Position numbers and translations under genes: made by a program
DNA from: Onchocerca volvulus
Taxonomy: Eukaryota; Nematoda; Chromadorea; Rhabditida; Onchocercidae
Length of the DNA: 64,000 bases
Direction: 5' to 3'
Assembly (NCBI GenBank): GCA_000499405.2
Contig: HG738139.1
Location: 15,662,858-15,726,857 of the forward strand
Part shown: positions 1-12,600 of the stretch, in pieces
Position numbering within the stretch: the stretch's first letter is position 1
Layout of the letters: the number at the start of each line of letters is the position of its first letter
Notes under the pieces: model-generated
Databases searched by the model: none
The model's input: the letters and a program-made list of their open reading frames with translations, nothing else
What the model was told of the DNA's origin: nothing

Positions 1-1387
1 CGCAAATCCTGAAATTTATTTTCAACTCAGGACTTTTTTTCCTTTTTGAATTTCTCAACTCCTAATTAGAAGAAAAATACGAAACATTTTAATAGCATAT
101 CAAAGCTCAAAAATTTCTATTCCTCAACAATCTAGCTGAGGTATATCAAATTTCACGAAACATTTACTTCAACAATTCGTCTTCGATCTTCAACACTAGT
201 TTTTGAATTCAGTGAATCACATTTAATCCCATGAGCTTTACAAGAAAGTACTTGATCTTGAATCAATGCTATCAATGGTGAAAACACAATTGTTACACCT
301 GGATGATATATTAGTGCCGGCAACTGAAATTAAATTTTCTTTTTGATGAATTCACTACTTTATACTATAAACTTGAATTTCTAATTTAAAATTATCATGC
401 AAAGAAACTCTAAAAATGAAACAGACAATAATGCTTCATATTATATTAAAAACATAATTATACCTGATAGCACAAAGACTTCCCAGCACCAGTTGGCAAT
501 GATATGAAAATATCTGATTTTTCTTAAAAACAGATTTTTTGATTGTATATATGTGCAAACAGAAACAATGAACAGAAAAAACCGCAAACCAAATCTTATT
601 GCTCAGAATTTTGAATTTCTTAAATCACTTTGCTTATATGACATGTACATCATTAAATCATTATAAAAATCATCTTACTAGTGATGATTTCCACACGTGG
701 CTTTATATGCTTCATATTGCTACCGGCGCAAAAATGTTATGTGACGTGAACTTTTGCGGAGTAAAATATGCAGTATATATTTCAAAACTTCACCATATTC
801 TATCAAACAACCTATTCATTTATAGAAAGGATAAAAATATCATTTATAAGAAAAAAAAATCACTTCTTGCTATAGTATAAATAGCTTGCTTCTGAATTGC
901 CGTTTTATACTTTTTGTGTTTGAAAACGGCATTCAAGAGATGATCCGCTTTTTCCTTGACCTCCGTACTGGTTAAATGTTTTGAAGTGGACGCTTTTGAA
1001 AAATTTTGGTCCTCTGATATCTTATCCTGTTCACACACAATCACAACCGGTAGTTTATGAGGTCGATCTAAAAATCAATTCTCATTCACTGAAAGAGCAA
1101 ACCGAAATTATAAAATGATTTGTTAGAACAATATTGCTTTTCACTCCTAAAATTTAAGTGCTGGTGAAATTTATTTGAATTTTAGATTGACCAAGAACCA
1201 GATAAAAGTAGATTTAGACTAAGGCAAAAAATACAAACAAAATAATTACCTGAGACGGCTGCAGATTGCTTAATGGAATTATTAATTTTTTTCAAAGGTG
1301 GATGCATTAGAAAAGCCCATTTGTCAGCTTGATTTTGCAATATTTGTGGTGGTTTAAAATCATCATCATCATCCAATAAAATAGCTT
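1..1387 (-). CDS. recql5/rcq-5: RecQ5-type ATP-dependent DNA helicase, N-terminal part (cut by left edge)
   Basis: Exons on the minus strand are 1387-1250, 1067-864, 522-464, 323-168 and 8-1 (cut by the edge). All joins are in phase. Exon 522-464 carries the Walker A motif LPTGAGKSLCYQ, and the next exon has the motif Ia-like stretch SPLIALIQDQV followed by LNSKTSVEDRR, which matches the LNSK-type sequence of RECQL5 better than RECQ1, BLM or WRN. The stretch LLNAVFKHKKYKTAIQKQAI just before it matches the RecQ Q-motif region. Family role: 3'-5' DNA unwinding that restrains recombination and transcription-linked instability in the nucleus. An acidic run of aspartates lies at about 1367-1374, and 130 or more residues precede the helicase core, longer than in human RECQL5. 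The first exon seen starts in mid-codon after ttctag, so at least one upstream exon is missing from this model. The DEAH box and everything after it lie beyond the window. Confidence 0.86.
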
Positions 1388-3312
1388 CTAGAATAGTGGA
1401 ATCAAAATTGCCTTAATTTTTACATACTCAATTTTGAGGGTCCATTAAGTATGTTTTTTCAATTACTAGCCAAATACTTCAAGCCACATAATACTTTTCG
1501 TTATTTCTCTTCATAAAAAGTTCTATAAAAATTTTGTAAAAAGGATGTTTCTTCTCTTTTCTCCAGAGAAAATATTCAACTGTTGAATGTCTCAAAAACA
1601 GAAAAGATCAATCTTCCATAAAGGATAAGTAAAAGTAAAGTGATTTTGTTTTTATTCGTATTTCTTTTTTTTCTGTTTTTAACACAGATTATTTATGTTT
1701 TGTGGAAAGTTTCAGAGAATAGTTCGCAGTGTGTTTCACAGACTACATTTTGAGCCATTGAAATTTTATGTGAGAACTAGAAAAATATAATAGAATTACA
1801 AGTTCAATTTCAAATTCATGTCGAACTTTTGAATTCCAAATACCGAAAAGAAACATAGCTACTGTCTTTATATTAAATAGCCACGAAAAGTGTATGAAGA
1901 AAGAAGCTAATTTTTTGTGTCGAATATCTCATTGAAATTTTCTAGTGTATCTAAAAAAAACATACCACTTTTAGTCGAATTTGTCATGTCAAACAATAAA
2001 AACACATAACACGGGACCCACAACTATTAGCTGAAAACAATATTTTTGAAAAAAGCCAATTCAAACTTCTCGCAGAAATTGATGATTAGCAATCACAGCA
2101 TTATTATCAATCAATCTAAAAACAAATAGCATAACTTGGCCTATATGTTACTGGATATTTCATTTCATTTGATGAAACGCCATCTTCGAACTACGCATTA
2201 TTATCGAAAACTTCTGTCAATTAAAACAAAATTCATTCAAATTCGTTTGTGCATATAAATAGAAAGGAAACGATGATCCTTAGATTCGGTGATCTTGATA
2301 TAAAGTATTATTCAGCTTGATCATTCGTCAAAACCAACAGGAAATACAAATAAATCAATATTAACATTAAAATATTCATATACACATGCACTGTTAAAAA
2401 AATTTCGGAAAAATTTCGAAGTATTTCGGAACTAAAAAGTTTAAAATCAAGATGCAGATAAAATGCACAAAAATAATTTTCGCAAAAAAAAAAAAAAAAA
2501 AAAACTGTTATATTAAATTATATTTTATTTTATTTTACCATCATTCCATCCAGCGCGCACTTTAACTTTGCGCATTATTAGTTACACCAAAAAAAAATTT
2601 CCAAAATCTACGCTTAATAGTTTTCGTGGGCTACTGGTAATAAATCATACATATAGAACACTGCATTATTATGTATTTTATAAAAAAGGAACACATTCAC
2701 AGTTCTCTAACTCGTTTTTTTCGAATACTTTGTTGATATAACTTAGCTTAAATGGACCAATAATACAAAATACGAACTTTTCTTATACTTCTCAATTCGA
2801 TAAAGCTAGCTGTACTGAATGTATTTAATCAAATTTGTTTATCTGAAGGACATACTTCGCTGCGATAGATAAGGAAAGTTTTGAAAAAGAAAGGAAAGCT
2901 TTTTTTGAGACGAAAAGTTCTACCTTCGGATAGTAGCAAAACTTCTTTGTACAAACCTGCATGCTTAATGGAATTTATATGAAAAGCAAATGAATTAACG
3001 AATGAAAAAAAAAAAGAATTATCTAAACAAGCTAGGAATATTCTGCCAGAGAATATTTTGTTGGCTTTTGTAGTTAAAACATAAAACACTCGTAGAGAAT
3101 TAAATACATTATTCCTTAACATAGTATTGATACATTGACTATGGATTAATGATGAAGTTATTAAATTTCCAACTTATTATTAAGAATGAAAATATTTTCC
3201 TAATGAGCAAAATGCCTTATAAGTGCTGAAAATAAATATAAAACAAAACGCAGAATTTTTCAAAGCAAAGATAAAATTTGTTAAAATGCAAAGGCTATTC
3301 GAAAAATTTCAG
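1388..3312. other. intergenic / unresolved 5' end of the RecQ gene
   Basis: No convincing coding exon was found on either strand. The stretch holds AT-rich sequence with a poly-A tract of about 20 at 2485-2504. It should contain the start exon of the RecQ gene and the 3' end of the PIG-T transcript, but I could not place either. The open frame at 2829-3122 (minus) is phenylalanine-rich, without codon bias or splice support. Confidence 0.5.
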
Positions 3313-6300
3313 TCATGGAACTTTTTCTTTCTTAACGATGGATTTCTTCTTGAATATTGTGATGACCCGCTGAACAATAAATTCATAAAGATACAATAGA
3401 AATCGTCGCAGTGGTGGCAGTGGAGCTAAATCCTTCTCATCTTCCGAGAGAGGTATCATCCTGAAACAAATTCAAAGTTAATCACATATCTGAGACACAA
3501 TTATACAAAGTCATCGATTAATGTTGCAAATAAAGTATAGGTGAAATTTCACAGTGTTTTAAATGAAAATGTGAGGGAAAACTAACATTTTTGTGGTCAA
3601 AGTATGTACCGGTCCAAAAAGCATAGCAATTGCTGTACAAACAAGGCAGATTACATTGAATGGCATACTAAAATCCGGTACTGGTAATAAAATCAGCAGG
3701 ATTTCGCCATGCATACTTATCATGCGAGAATTTTCTGTACCTAATATCCTGCAAAATTTAACACAGTTAAGATTTGTATAATAAAATGACGACATTCAAT
3801 TAAATCTCATACGTACTCATCATAAGTGGTAGTGATTGGATCTCCAAGGACAGTTCGATTTTTTTCCCATAATTCAGTCGCAGCACTAAAAGTTATAACA
3901 GGTGCTGGAATATAGAAGCCATGACTTGCATCTGGCGGATATTCATTCACTCTGAAAAAATTTCACATCCTCATTTTCTATCAACACTTATAAATGGATG
4001 TGATTATTTAATATTTCGGAATTTGCACAAGGATTAAATAAGAATTCCACTCTCTCAACATTAGTTCTACTGAGAGTCTTACTATTCGTTATATTTGATG
4101 CAGCGTATTGAAATATGAATGAGAATCAATATCTCAGACATCATTATTTAAAACCATATAAAAATTGTCACTGGAGGAATTTGAAAATCAATCCTAAAAA
4201 TCCATTTAAAATATGATTAATCTACGTTCTGGAATAAAACCATAAATTCCATTGCTGCCATTCCGATATGCTTTGAATGATGCCAATAGTGCAAAAATTA
4301 GCTAATAAATACATCTTTAAACAATGCATATGCTGCACAATTCTATAAAGTATAATGATTACTTTTATAATCCTCAATGATAAACAATGAACAAACCTCA
4401 AGAAGGCTTTATCGAACTCCAAAGATAATTCACAGACTGAATTTTCTGGAAGAGTGACATTCCATTCTAGAAGAAATGGTCGCTGGCGATCTTTTGCCGG
4501 CACAAAGACTTTTTTGTTCACCTTCCCTTCCAGGAATTGTCTCTTAAAAACGAAAAAATTCGAGAAATTTTTACAATATAATATTCCTCGAAATTCCATA
4601 AGATACATGAAATTTTCACTGAAATTCTATACAATTAAAACTTTTTTTTTTTTTGAGACTCATTTATTTAACGAATTTTATTAATTTATGCCCGATGTTT
4701 GTTCAATAATCCTTCAAATATACGTATTAGAATTTGTTGATTAATTACCTGCTTAATATCTAGAGGTTGACAAGTAAGACGAATTGTATGATAATATATT
4801 TTTATGAACCATGGCACTACATGTGTATAGACAACAGATTGTGGAATGTGTTGTGCATTTCTCAAAATACTAATCAGATATCCCGATTGCTGGTCTGTAC
4901 CCGTAACGTAGCTTCGAATCCTGAAAACAACAGCTTCCATAATCAAAAGAAGACAGAACATAAATACCAACTATGGAAAATCATTCAGTTTAATTCGAAA
5001 TCGAATGCTTCCAAAAATTGTTCAGTAGTTATCTAATCTGTTTTTGAGGATATGAAAAATTTGATGATTTAGATATGAAAAAAAACTGAAAAAAATCTAT
5101 AAAATTCTACAAGTAAAAATCGTGATCTTAATCATAATCAAACTATAAAACATTGATATTATGTAAAAGACGTAAATTCTTAAGAGTCTGGAAAGGCAAA
5201 GAGAAACAAAATGTTTTTTAGAATTAAACACGAACGTAACCAAAGAAGGACTATTATTGACTGGCAGTTCTAATCGACTTTCATATTGTGCACTTATATC
5301 AATCGGGAATGCATGACGTGGATATGCGGAAATATTGTATAGTGAGTAAATGCGACTGCCTATTTTCCGCAGTTGATTGTTTTCTGTAATAACCTGAAAG
5401 AAAATAAGGATTATTTCAGATAAGTCACTTTTTTCAAGTCTGCAATGCAGATTTAAAATAATGTAAAATTACCTTTCGATCCATCTCGAATAAAACAATA
5501 TCTCTATCCGCTATTACACAGTTCTGATCGAGCCGTCTACCAAATATACGCCGAAAATTCCAGTCTAAAAAAATGACAGCACTACAGCGTCCTATTTATA
5601 AAAGCTTCCAAAAAAGAAATTAAAAAAAAAAACCAACATTACCTAAATTTCTAGACTGCAAATCTAATTCCGATACGAAATTTAAAGTGAGTTCTAGTCT
5701 CCGCCGTGTTCCGCAATCCGCTGTTCCATCCTAAAACTTGAATATCAGGTAGAATATGAAATAAATAAAGAAATCTTAGCTCTCATCTATTATTTAAAAA
5801 ATAATTGCTTTTAGAAGATTGAAGATTACCACCGATTTACCTTATTAAAAAGATGCTAGTTACGCTATTCCTAACAATATCCAGAGAGTGATAAAAAAGA
5901 TATCTGGTGATAGAAAAGCGAGATACAAACCTCGCAAACGTGAAGAAAATGCACAGACATCGAATGAAAAACTGATTCATACATTTTAATAGGATTCAGC
6001 AGCGTGGATAAACCGGTCTAAATTATTTATGAAGTAAGAGAAAGTAATGCCAAAAGAGAGCCATTTTGATCTACTTTTCCGTGATATTGTTGGCTCAGAT
6101 AGAACAACTGAGTGAAATATGAAAGAGTTTTAAAAAAGTAAATTATATTCGAAAAAATAAAAGAAAAACATACTTGCTTACAAGGAAGTAATTTTCTCCA
6201 TGGAGTGAAATTTTCCGTACAGATCGTTTCACTAGCCAAAGCACCATACCGAAAAGTGAAACAGTACAACCAGAAAATAAAACATACTATCAACATTAAT

Positions 6301-7665
6301 AGAGGAACGTAACTATGAAGAAACTAGCCAAAAGTTCAAGGATTATCGCTCAATTTCCATATATCAACGAAGCTTCTTACTCCAAATTTATCAGAAATGT
6401 ACATTCTCAGATGCAAGATCTTTGCAATAAGAGATGTAAAGAATGGAAATCATAAATTAATGAGCAAAAAAAAGCCAAATTTATCAAGATACCTTATTTG
6501 TGATGAATCTTTTGGATGAACAAAGCCCATCGGCAAAAATGAGAGTTGTGGTGCGGCAGTGTAAGTGGGCAAAATATCGAGAAGAGACGTACAAAAAATA
6601 CCATTCATCGAATTGACAAAATTTGTCCATCGTTCATCAACTAATTTGCTGGAAAAAAAAAAAACGATTTGCTTAAAATTTTCTGAACGGAAGATATACT
6701 AATATCTATGAATCAGATTTAATTTTGATATTACTTCAAATATAATTCATTTCCTTATTATCTTAATTCTATATTTACCCTCGACAAAACAATTTACCTT
6801 GTTCTATTTCCATTAATCCAAGCATATAATTGCGCACCGCTTGGTGAAGACGGTTGAGGTTGTATTCCCCATTCGTTCAACCTCCAGAAACCTGAAATAT
6901 AAATTAATAAGTTTTTATATTTCTATATTTCACTTAAATCAATTACCATTAACTTTATAAATTAACAAATTAATCAATCAAAGCATAAACAAATAATACA
7001 GATCGGTAACGTAAGACGTAAGTAGTTAATTGCTCAGTACATATGCTAATTGACAATTACATCAGCTAATGTGACGTGTGGAATTAAAAATAATTACCCT
7101 GCGTGAGTGATAAATGAAACTCTTGGATGTGATGCTTTTTTACTACTTCACTGATAATGCGTGGAAAGAGAGCATAATCCAATCCTATAAAGTTTTTCAG
7201 AGATTATTCTAATTATATAAACAATTAAATGTTTAATTTACTTTCGATTATAACAAATTTTTGTTTTATACATCTAATCATAACAGTACTAATTTATCTA
7301 AGGCAGCATAATAATTATTTATTTTAGTTAGAATTATAATAAATAAATTATTTCTTGCAGATTACAAAAAATTAATCAATCCTTAAGTAAATCAGTTAAT
7401 GAATCAATTTTTTAACATAGCCAATTTTACTTCTCATTAAATAATCAAAATCAGTATTAAAGCATAAGAAAAACATACCTGATTTAGCATCAGATGTAAT
7501 AACAAATTGAAACTGTGTTAACAGATGTTCACTTTTTAACCTTTTAATGAGCAGTTCTTCCGTATATGTATCCTTTCCTTTCAATATCCTTAAATCCACA
7601 CTACCATATGATGCTACTAATAAATAAGCGAAGAAAATAATAAAATCATTGTACTTCATCCACAT
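3313..7665 (-). CDS. PIGT: GPI transamidase component PIG-T
   Basis: Fourteen minus-strand exons: 7665-7479, 7184-7098, 6891-6798, 6648-6493, 6231-6174, 6017-5931, 5730-5643, 5564-5473, 5393-5236, 4920-4749, 4542-4397, 3951-3817, 3748-3587, 3460-3313. They sum to 1770 nt, 589 aa (human PIG-T is 578 aa). Diagnostic stretches are HLSLTQGFWR near the N-terminus, ICTENFTPWRKLLPC in the middle, and PVPDFSMPFNVICLVCTAIA leading into the single C-terminal membrane span, followed by a short lysine-rich cytosolic tail. The first exon encodes a signal peptide (MWMKYND, then a hydrophobic core). Role: ER-membrane subunit of the GPI transamidase, which joins preassembled GPI anchors to cleaved proproteins. 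The start is uncertain: ATGs at 7659, 7665 and 7719 are all in frame. At 6231 the canonical acceptor ggctag was used, but in-frame sequence just upstream (RYGALAS) also resembles the family, so this boundary may be wrong by a few codons. Confidence 0.93.
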
Positions 7666-7719
7666 CTTCAATAATAATGATAGTATTATTGCTGATAACG
7701 AATATATTGACGTCATCAT

Positions 7720-9980
7720 ATATAAAGATTTATTAGTTCAACTTAAATTAATAATGCGCTTAATAGCTTAAATTACCACATATTTTAAAATATACATCCA
7801 TATTACAATACATTGCTTTTAAAATATATTTTGAAATGTTTAAAAGTTTAAATTATCATATAATATTTCAAAACCTACAGGCAATTTGCAATACATTAGA
7901 AAAAAAATAAAGGGGTAATAACATTGATTATAAGATAGATATCATAAGAGAGATTTAAATTTTAATAATTTTGCTCATAGATATATCAGAAGCTTAAGTT
8001 AATTATAAGATTGTACTTGAAGAATTATCTTAACAATGCTTCATATGAATTTAAGGTCAAAGGTAAACAAAGAATCGTAAGCCACCAAACCTCACCTGCC
8101 AAACCATAGCTCTCAAATACTATGTCCGTTACTACTGCATACCGTTTTCAGTTTGCTGATCAAACCTTCACATATTCCAGCCCGGCCACTATGAAACGCT
8201 CGATTCCACTCCGCTTTGGTCTTCTTTCATTAAATTAAAGCTATTTCAGATTTGATTTTTAATTTATTTTAATTTATTCTCTTGGCTATTAAATTACTAT
8301 CAGTAATTAATGATGTTTGAAATCACTCACTAAAGCTATCATATTTCCAAATAATCACCTTTTGATATTGTTTATCCACATTCTTTTATCAGAAATCTTA
8401 TTAACGAATACTAAAATGGTCTGAAAATTAATATGAATATATTTTTGATATTATTGAAATTTGATATGCTTATTGTAATATCTAATTCAATCACATAGTT
8501 ATTAGAGAATAAATGTTAAAATGGATAATTATATCAAGTCAAGTAAGCATGTAACTTACATATCACGACGCATGATTATTAGAAGAGGTTTAAGGTAAAA
8601 TGTTAGGGAAAGTTACAGAATATTTGAACATATTTATCATTTAACGTTATTCATTTAAAAATGACGTGACTTATCACGTACGTAAAATATCATCTATCAT
8701 TTAATCCATTATTCTATGCCGCACGAATATTCGGAAATGATTCTTTTATTTATTAAGCAAAATATTCCTTATATTTTCAAATTATTATTGTTTATGCAAA
8801 TGAATGGGGGTAATTTGCAAAATATATGTCAAAAAGATGGAAAATTTTATTTTAAATTCGTTAAATAATTTAAATTGAAGTGAAAATAATTGCAATGAAA
8901 AATGAATAAATTATAACAAATATACATATACAAAGCCCAGCAAATATACAATGTTATATGTATAAATAATAGTGGGAATAATAATAATAATAACAGTAAT
9001 AATTATAATAATATTGATAATAATAATTATTATTAATGTGATGATAATATTAGTAATAATAATGATAATGATAATAATAACAATGTACAAATATATACCA
9101 AAAAAAAGAGTACAAATATAAAATATAGCGAATAAAATGAGGAAAGCAATACCTTTTTTTTTTTAAGCAAAAGAACAGTGAATCAGTTGTGTTAAAAATT
9201 GATTATTTTTTAATTCTTTCTTTTTTTTTTTTCCTACCGAAAAATGTTTTGCTTAGCTTTTGAAGAACAAATAAAACACGAAATTTTTCACTGCTAAAAT
9301 TTCCGGAAATGAATTAAATAGAATGATCCGGTTTCTGCTATTTAAAAATGAACTTCATTTTCAAACTGTAATAGATAAATATTATTACATTAGAAATTTT
9401 AAACTTTACTAAAAACATTGAAAACGAATTTAAAGAAAAAAACAATAAATAATATCGATAAATTGGAATATCGTATCGAAGAACATAATGATATTCGAAA
9501 ATTTTATTTATATTAGAATAATTATTGTTCAATAAGTAAATCTATCCTCTACATAACACGTTATTTAGTGAAGATATTATTTTCGTGTACATAAATAGTA
9601 TTTACTTATTAACAAATTAAACTTGAAATAATTATCGAGCAAAAAATAAAAATGTCAGTATTTATTTCAAATATAGATATTCTTTTTTCTTTTTTTTTTA
9701 TTGCATAAAAAAGATGAATTAAACAGTCATCAAACTTGAGCAAATTTTCAGTTATCATATTATAGGAAAAAGAGATAATTTGAATATTTGAAATAAATTT
9801 CTTACATGAAATTAACTTTACATAAATTCGTAAAAACAATGTCGCAAAAAAAAAAAGAAATTGTTTAGTATCGTATCGTATTATCATATTATTATTTCAT
9901 TATCATACCATGTATGTATCTATGAATAGATACTGTAATGCAAATTATCATTTTTTTTTCTTTCTTTTTCCTTTTTTTGT
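7720..9980. other. intergenic, upstream of PIG-T; contains an AAT-type microsatellite
   Basis: No coding exon was supported. The block 8085-8240 is clearly less AT-rich than its surroundings. On the minus strand it ends in a good donor-like site (tttggcag|gtgagg, about 8090), so it may be a non-coding first exon or promoter of PIG-T; this is inference. 8975-9090 is imperfect AAT/ATT repeat. The rest is homopolymer-rich AT sequence. Confidence 0.45.
8975..9090. repeat. imperfect (AAT)n microsatellite
   Basis: Runs of aataat interrupted by cag, gat and tta variants. It is low complexity and not coding. Confidence 0.8.
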
Positions 9981-12600
9981 TTAATGTTGAAGTGAAACTT
10001 CAATTAAGTGAATACTCTTGCATAATCTGTTTGGACATTCACGATGATCCATGAGTGCCAATTTCTTTGGATGATCTGGACAAACTTTTTGAAGTCGTCC
10101 AACAAGTTCAAACCCGCATCTGGTACAAACAATATGACTAGCTGGCCTATTACATATACAATTCTGCAAATAAAGAAGAAAACAAGAATATATGAAGGAA
10201 TAATTGTTAATATAATAAGAATAGATAATCAAATAATTAAACTTAATTTGTTATCAGAACTGATCAATCATTATTTCAATGCTTAGAATATTTACATTTG
10301 CTAAATTAAGTTTATTTGCTATCATTATTATATTATTTCATTTTTAATATTAATCGATTTAACTCTCCTTTAAATCTTTTATTTCAAAATTCCGAACCGC
10401 TAATAATATCACACCCTTTCGTTAAGAAAATATTTTTCAATAATATGTAACAAAAATTATTAGAAATTATAATTTGAACTGATAAAACAAAATATAGAAA
10501 TAAAATTAAACAATTATAAGAATTTAAATAATAAATCAAGTTCAAATAAAAATGTTTTAATTAAAAAACTTCTATTAAAAAATTAATCAAATATTAATTG
10601 ATTATTTAAATTAATTAAATGATAATTAGTCAAATGAGAAAAAAAAAGAACGTTACAGTAGAAGGAACAGTCTTATCCTGCATTTGAGTTTTATTCGAAG
10701 GAACAGTATCGATACATTTCGGAATACATCCGGATGGCGTCGGTGGAAATGCTCTAGGTTGATCTGATAATGATGATTTATAAAATTTCCTGGAAAATAA
10801 TTTTACGTCATAAAAGAAGTTATAATGTTATCAATAAGTAAATAAATGATAATGATTAAATGAATCAAATTTTAGGCATATTATTGCTTGATCAAATCAT
10901 TATTTTAGTAAACAGTACAAGCATAAGTTTGTCTAATTTGTAATTCGAAGCCTAATAATCCTAGGGCTAATTATTTGCTTAATTCCGATATTTCTAGGCT
11001 CTTATCCACTTTTCTTCATTAAATAGGCCCAACTAAAATGAAATATCATCCATTTATTATTAGGAAGAAGTATAAATGCTCATAATTTTTTTGCTTACAT
11101 TTTTCTTTGCATTATTAAATTTTTTAATTTTATTTTTTCATATTGAGTTTTTAAATTATTTTAAAGTTCATTCATTATTTCACTATTTTTCTGCTTACAA
11201 TTAATTACTTATTGCTTATTTTATATTTATTTTCAACAAGGGAAGTAATCTTAATCAAAAAAAAAAAACAATGATTTTTTTCTTTTTGATTATTATTCAA
11301 ATTAAATTACGCAGCAATAATGAAGATAATTTATAATATAATATATTTGGTTAAGAAATTGCTAATAAATATATAGTTTAACATGATTATGACTTAATTT
11401 AAAAGATTTTATAGAAAATAAATCATTAAAAATAAAAAACTTATTGATTAATCAATAAAACTCATTAATGAACAATATGAATTGATCTTCTTGTAGCATA
11501 TAAAAATTAGTTATCTTCTGATTATTGGGTTATCAAATTTTTTAAACAAATGAAAAAGTTAAATAAACATTTTTCGATTATTCTATGCATTATCTATAAT
11601 AAAACATTTCTTGAATAGACCATAGCATGCAATAAATAGAGGATAACTAATGACGATTATTCTAAATTTTTTAATTTGTTTTTACTTTTTTTATTTTTTT
11701 TTTTTATTAATGAAAAAGTAAGTATTAATATGCATTACGAATTACAATTGTATTTTTGAAAAAATATATGGCCAGTAGTTTTATTCTGATAATTTTCTGA
11801 TTCTTAATGAAATCATTAGTAACTTTTTGAAGATCTTAACGAAATCATTAATAGCATTCTAGATCTTAATGAAATCATTACAATATTTCAGATTTTATGA
11901 AATCATTTATAGCTTTTTGAATTTTGATGCAATTATTGATAATACTCTGAATCATGATAAAACTATTGATTGCGCTCTGAATCTTGCTGAAATCATTCAT
12001 AATTTTCTAAAATTCTGATAAAATCTCCAATATTTTAACTATTTTTTACTTTTTTTATTTCCTGTAACAAAAATTCTTTCCCAAGCAATAAAATGAAAAT
12101 TATGCCTTTCAAAAAATAATCGTTATTAAAATACGTCAATTTTTTATTTTAATAAAAAATTCAACAAATATATTTCTCATTAGCAAAGAAAAGTCTGCTG
12201 GATTATTAATATTATTAATTTTGATTGTTATTATTATTGATATCGTCTTAATTAGTAAAAGATATGTTTAAAGTCTATTATATAATAATTCAAAGAACAA
12301 ACTAATATTTCACAAATAGTTTATTTTTAAATTATTAGTACTTAAAAAAGTTCATTTGAAGTTTTCAGGACTGCATTTATATGTATGTAATAACATAAAT
12401 GACAGATTATAGATTATAATTTTTAAACTGTACTAATTGATCAGGAACTAAAACTTTGAAATAAATCTGAACAACAGATATAACAGAAGAAGAATTTATA
12501 TGATTTTGAAATGAAATTAAAATTAAAAATAGAAAAAAAAAAGAAATCAAACCTACTGATATGAAGCACAGAAAGATGATGCTGGCATATGTGCGTTCAT
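9981..12600 (-). CDS. small cysteine-rich, probably zinc-binding protein
   Basis: Three minus-strand exons, 12600-12557, 10789-10657 and 10163-9981, join in phase to give 119 aa. The last 60 residues hold regularly spaced metal-ligand candidates: CIC, then CTRCGFE, CPDHP, LMDHRECP and a final C, followed by the C-terminal LIEVS segment. This looks like a zinc-ribbon or double knuckle. The first 59 residues are proline/serine-rich and probably disordered, with CIPKC in the middle. The start ATG at 12600 lies 20 nt after an acceptor (tttttttag), consistent with spliced-leader trans-splicing; an upstream cis-spliced exon is the alternative, since the frame stays open for six codons above the ATG. 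I recall small uncharacterised animal proteins with a similar Cys pattern, but cannot name the family. The two introns are about 1.77 kb and 0.5 kb, unusually long for this window. Confidence 0.72.
10164..10656 (-). other. intron 2 of the cysteine-rich gene
   Basis: AT-rich sequence between the donor ACT|gtaacg and the acceptor ttgcag. No internal feature seen. Confidence 0.6.
10790..12556 (-). other. intron 1 of the cysteine-rich gene
   Basis: Long AT-rich intron that contains a decayed tandem array at 11785-12030. No coding exon was seen inside. Confidence 0.55.
11785..12030. repeat. decayed tandem repeat, about 31-nt unit
   Basis: Seven to eight diverged copies of a unit resembling tctgaatcttgatgaaatca followed by ttaataactt. 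The core gaaatcatt recurs with roughly 30-33 nt spacing. It lies inside the long first intron of the cysteine-rich gene. Confidence 0.7.

Noticed and set aside
2829..3122. 97-codon minus-strand open frame
   Set aside because: Very Phe/Ser/Leu-rich with no ATG-context, splice or family support.
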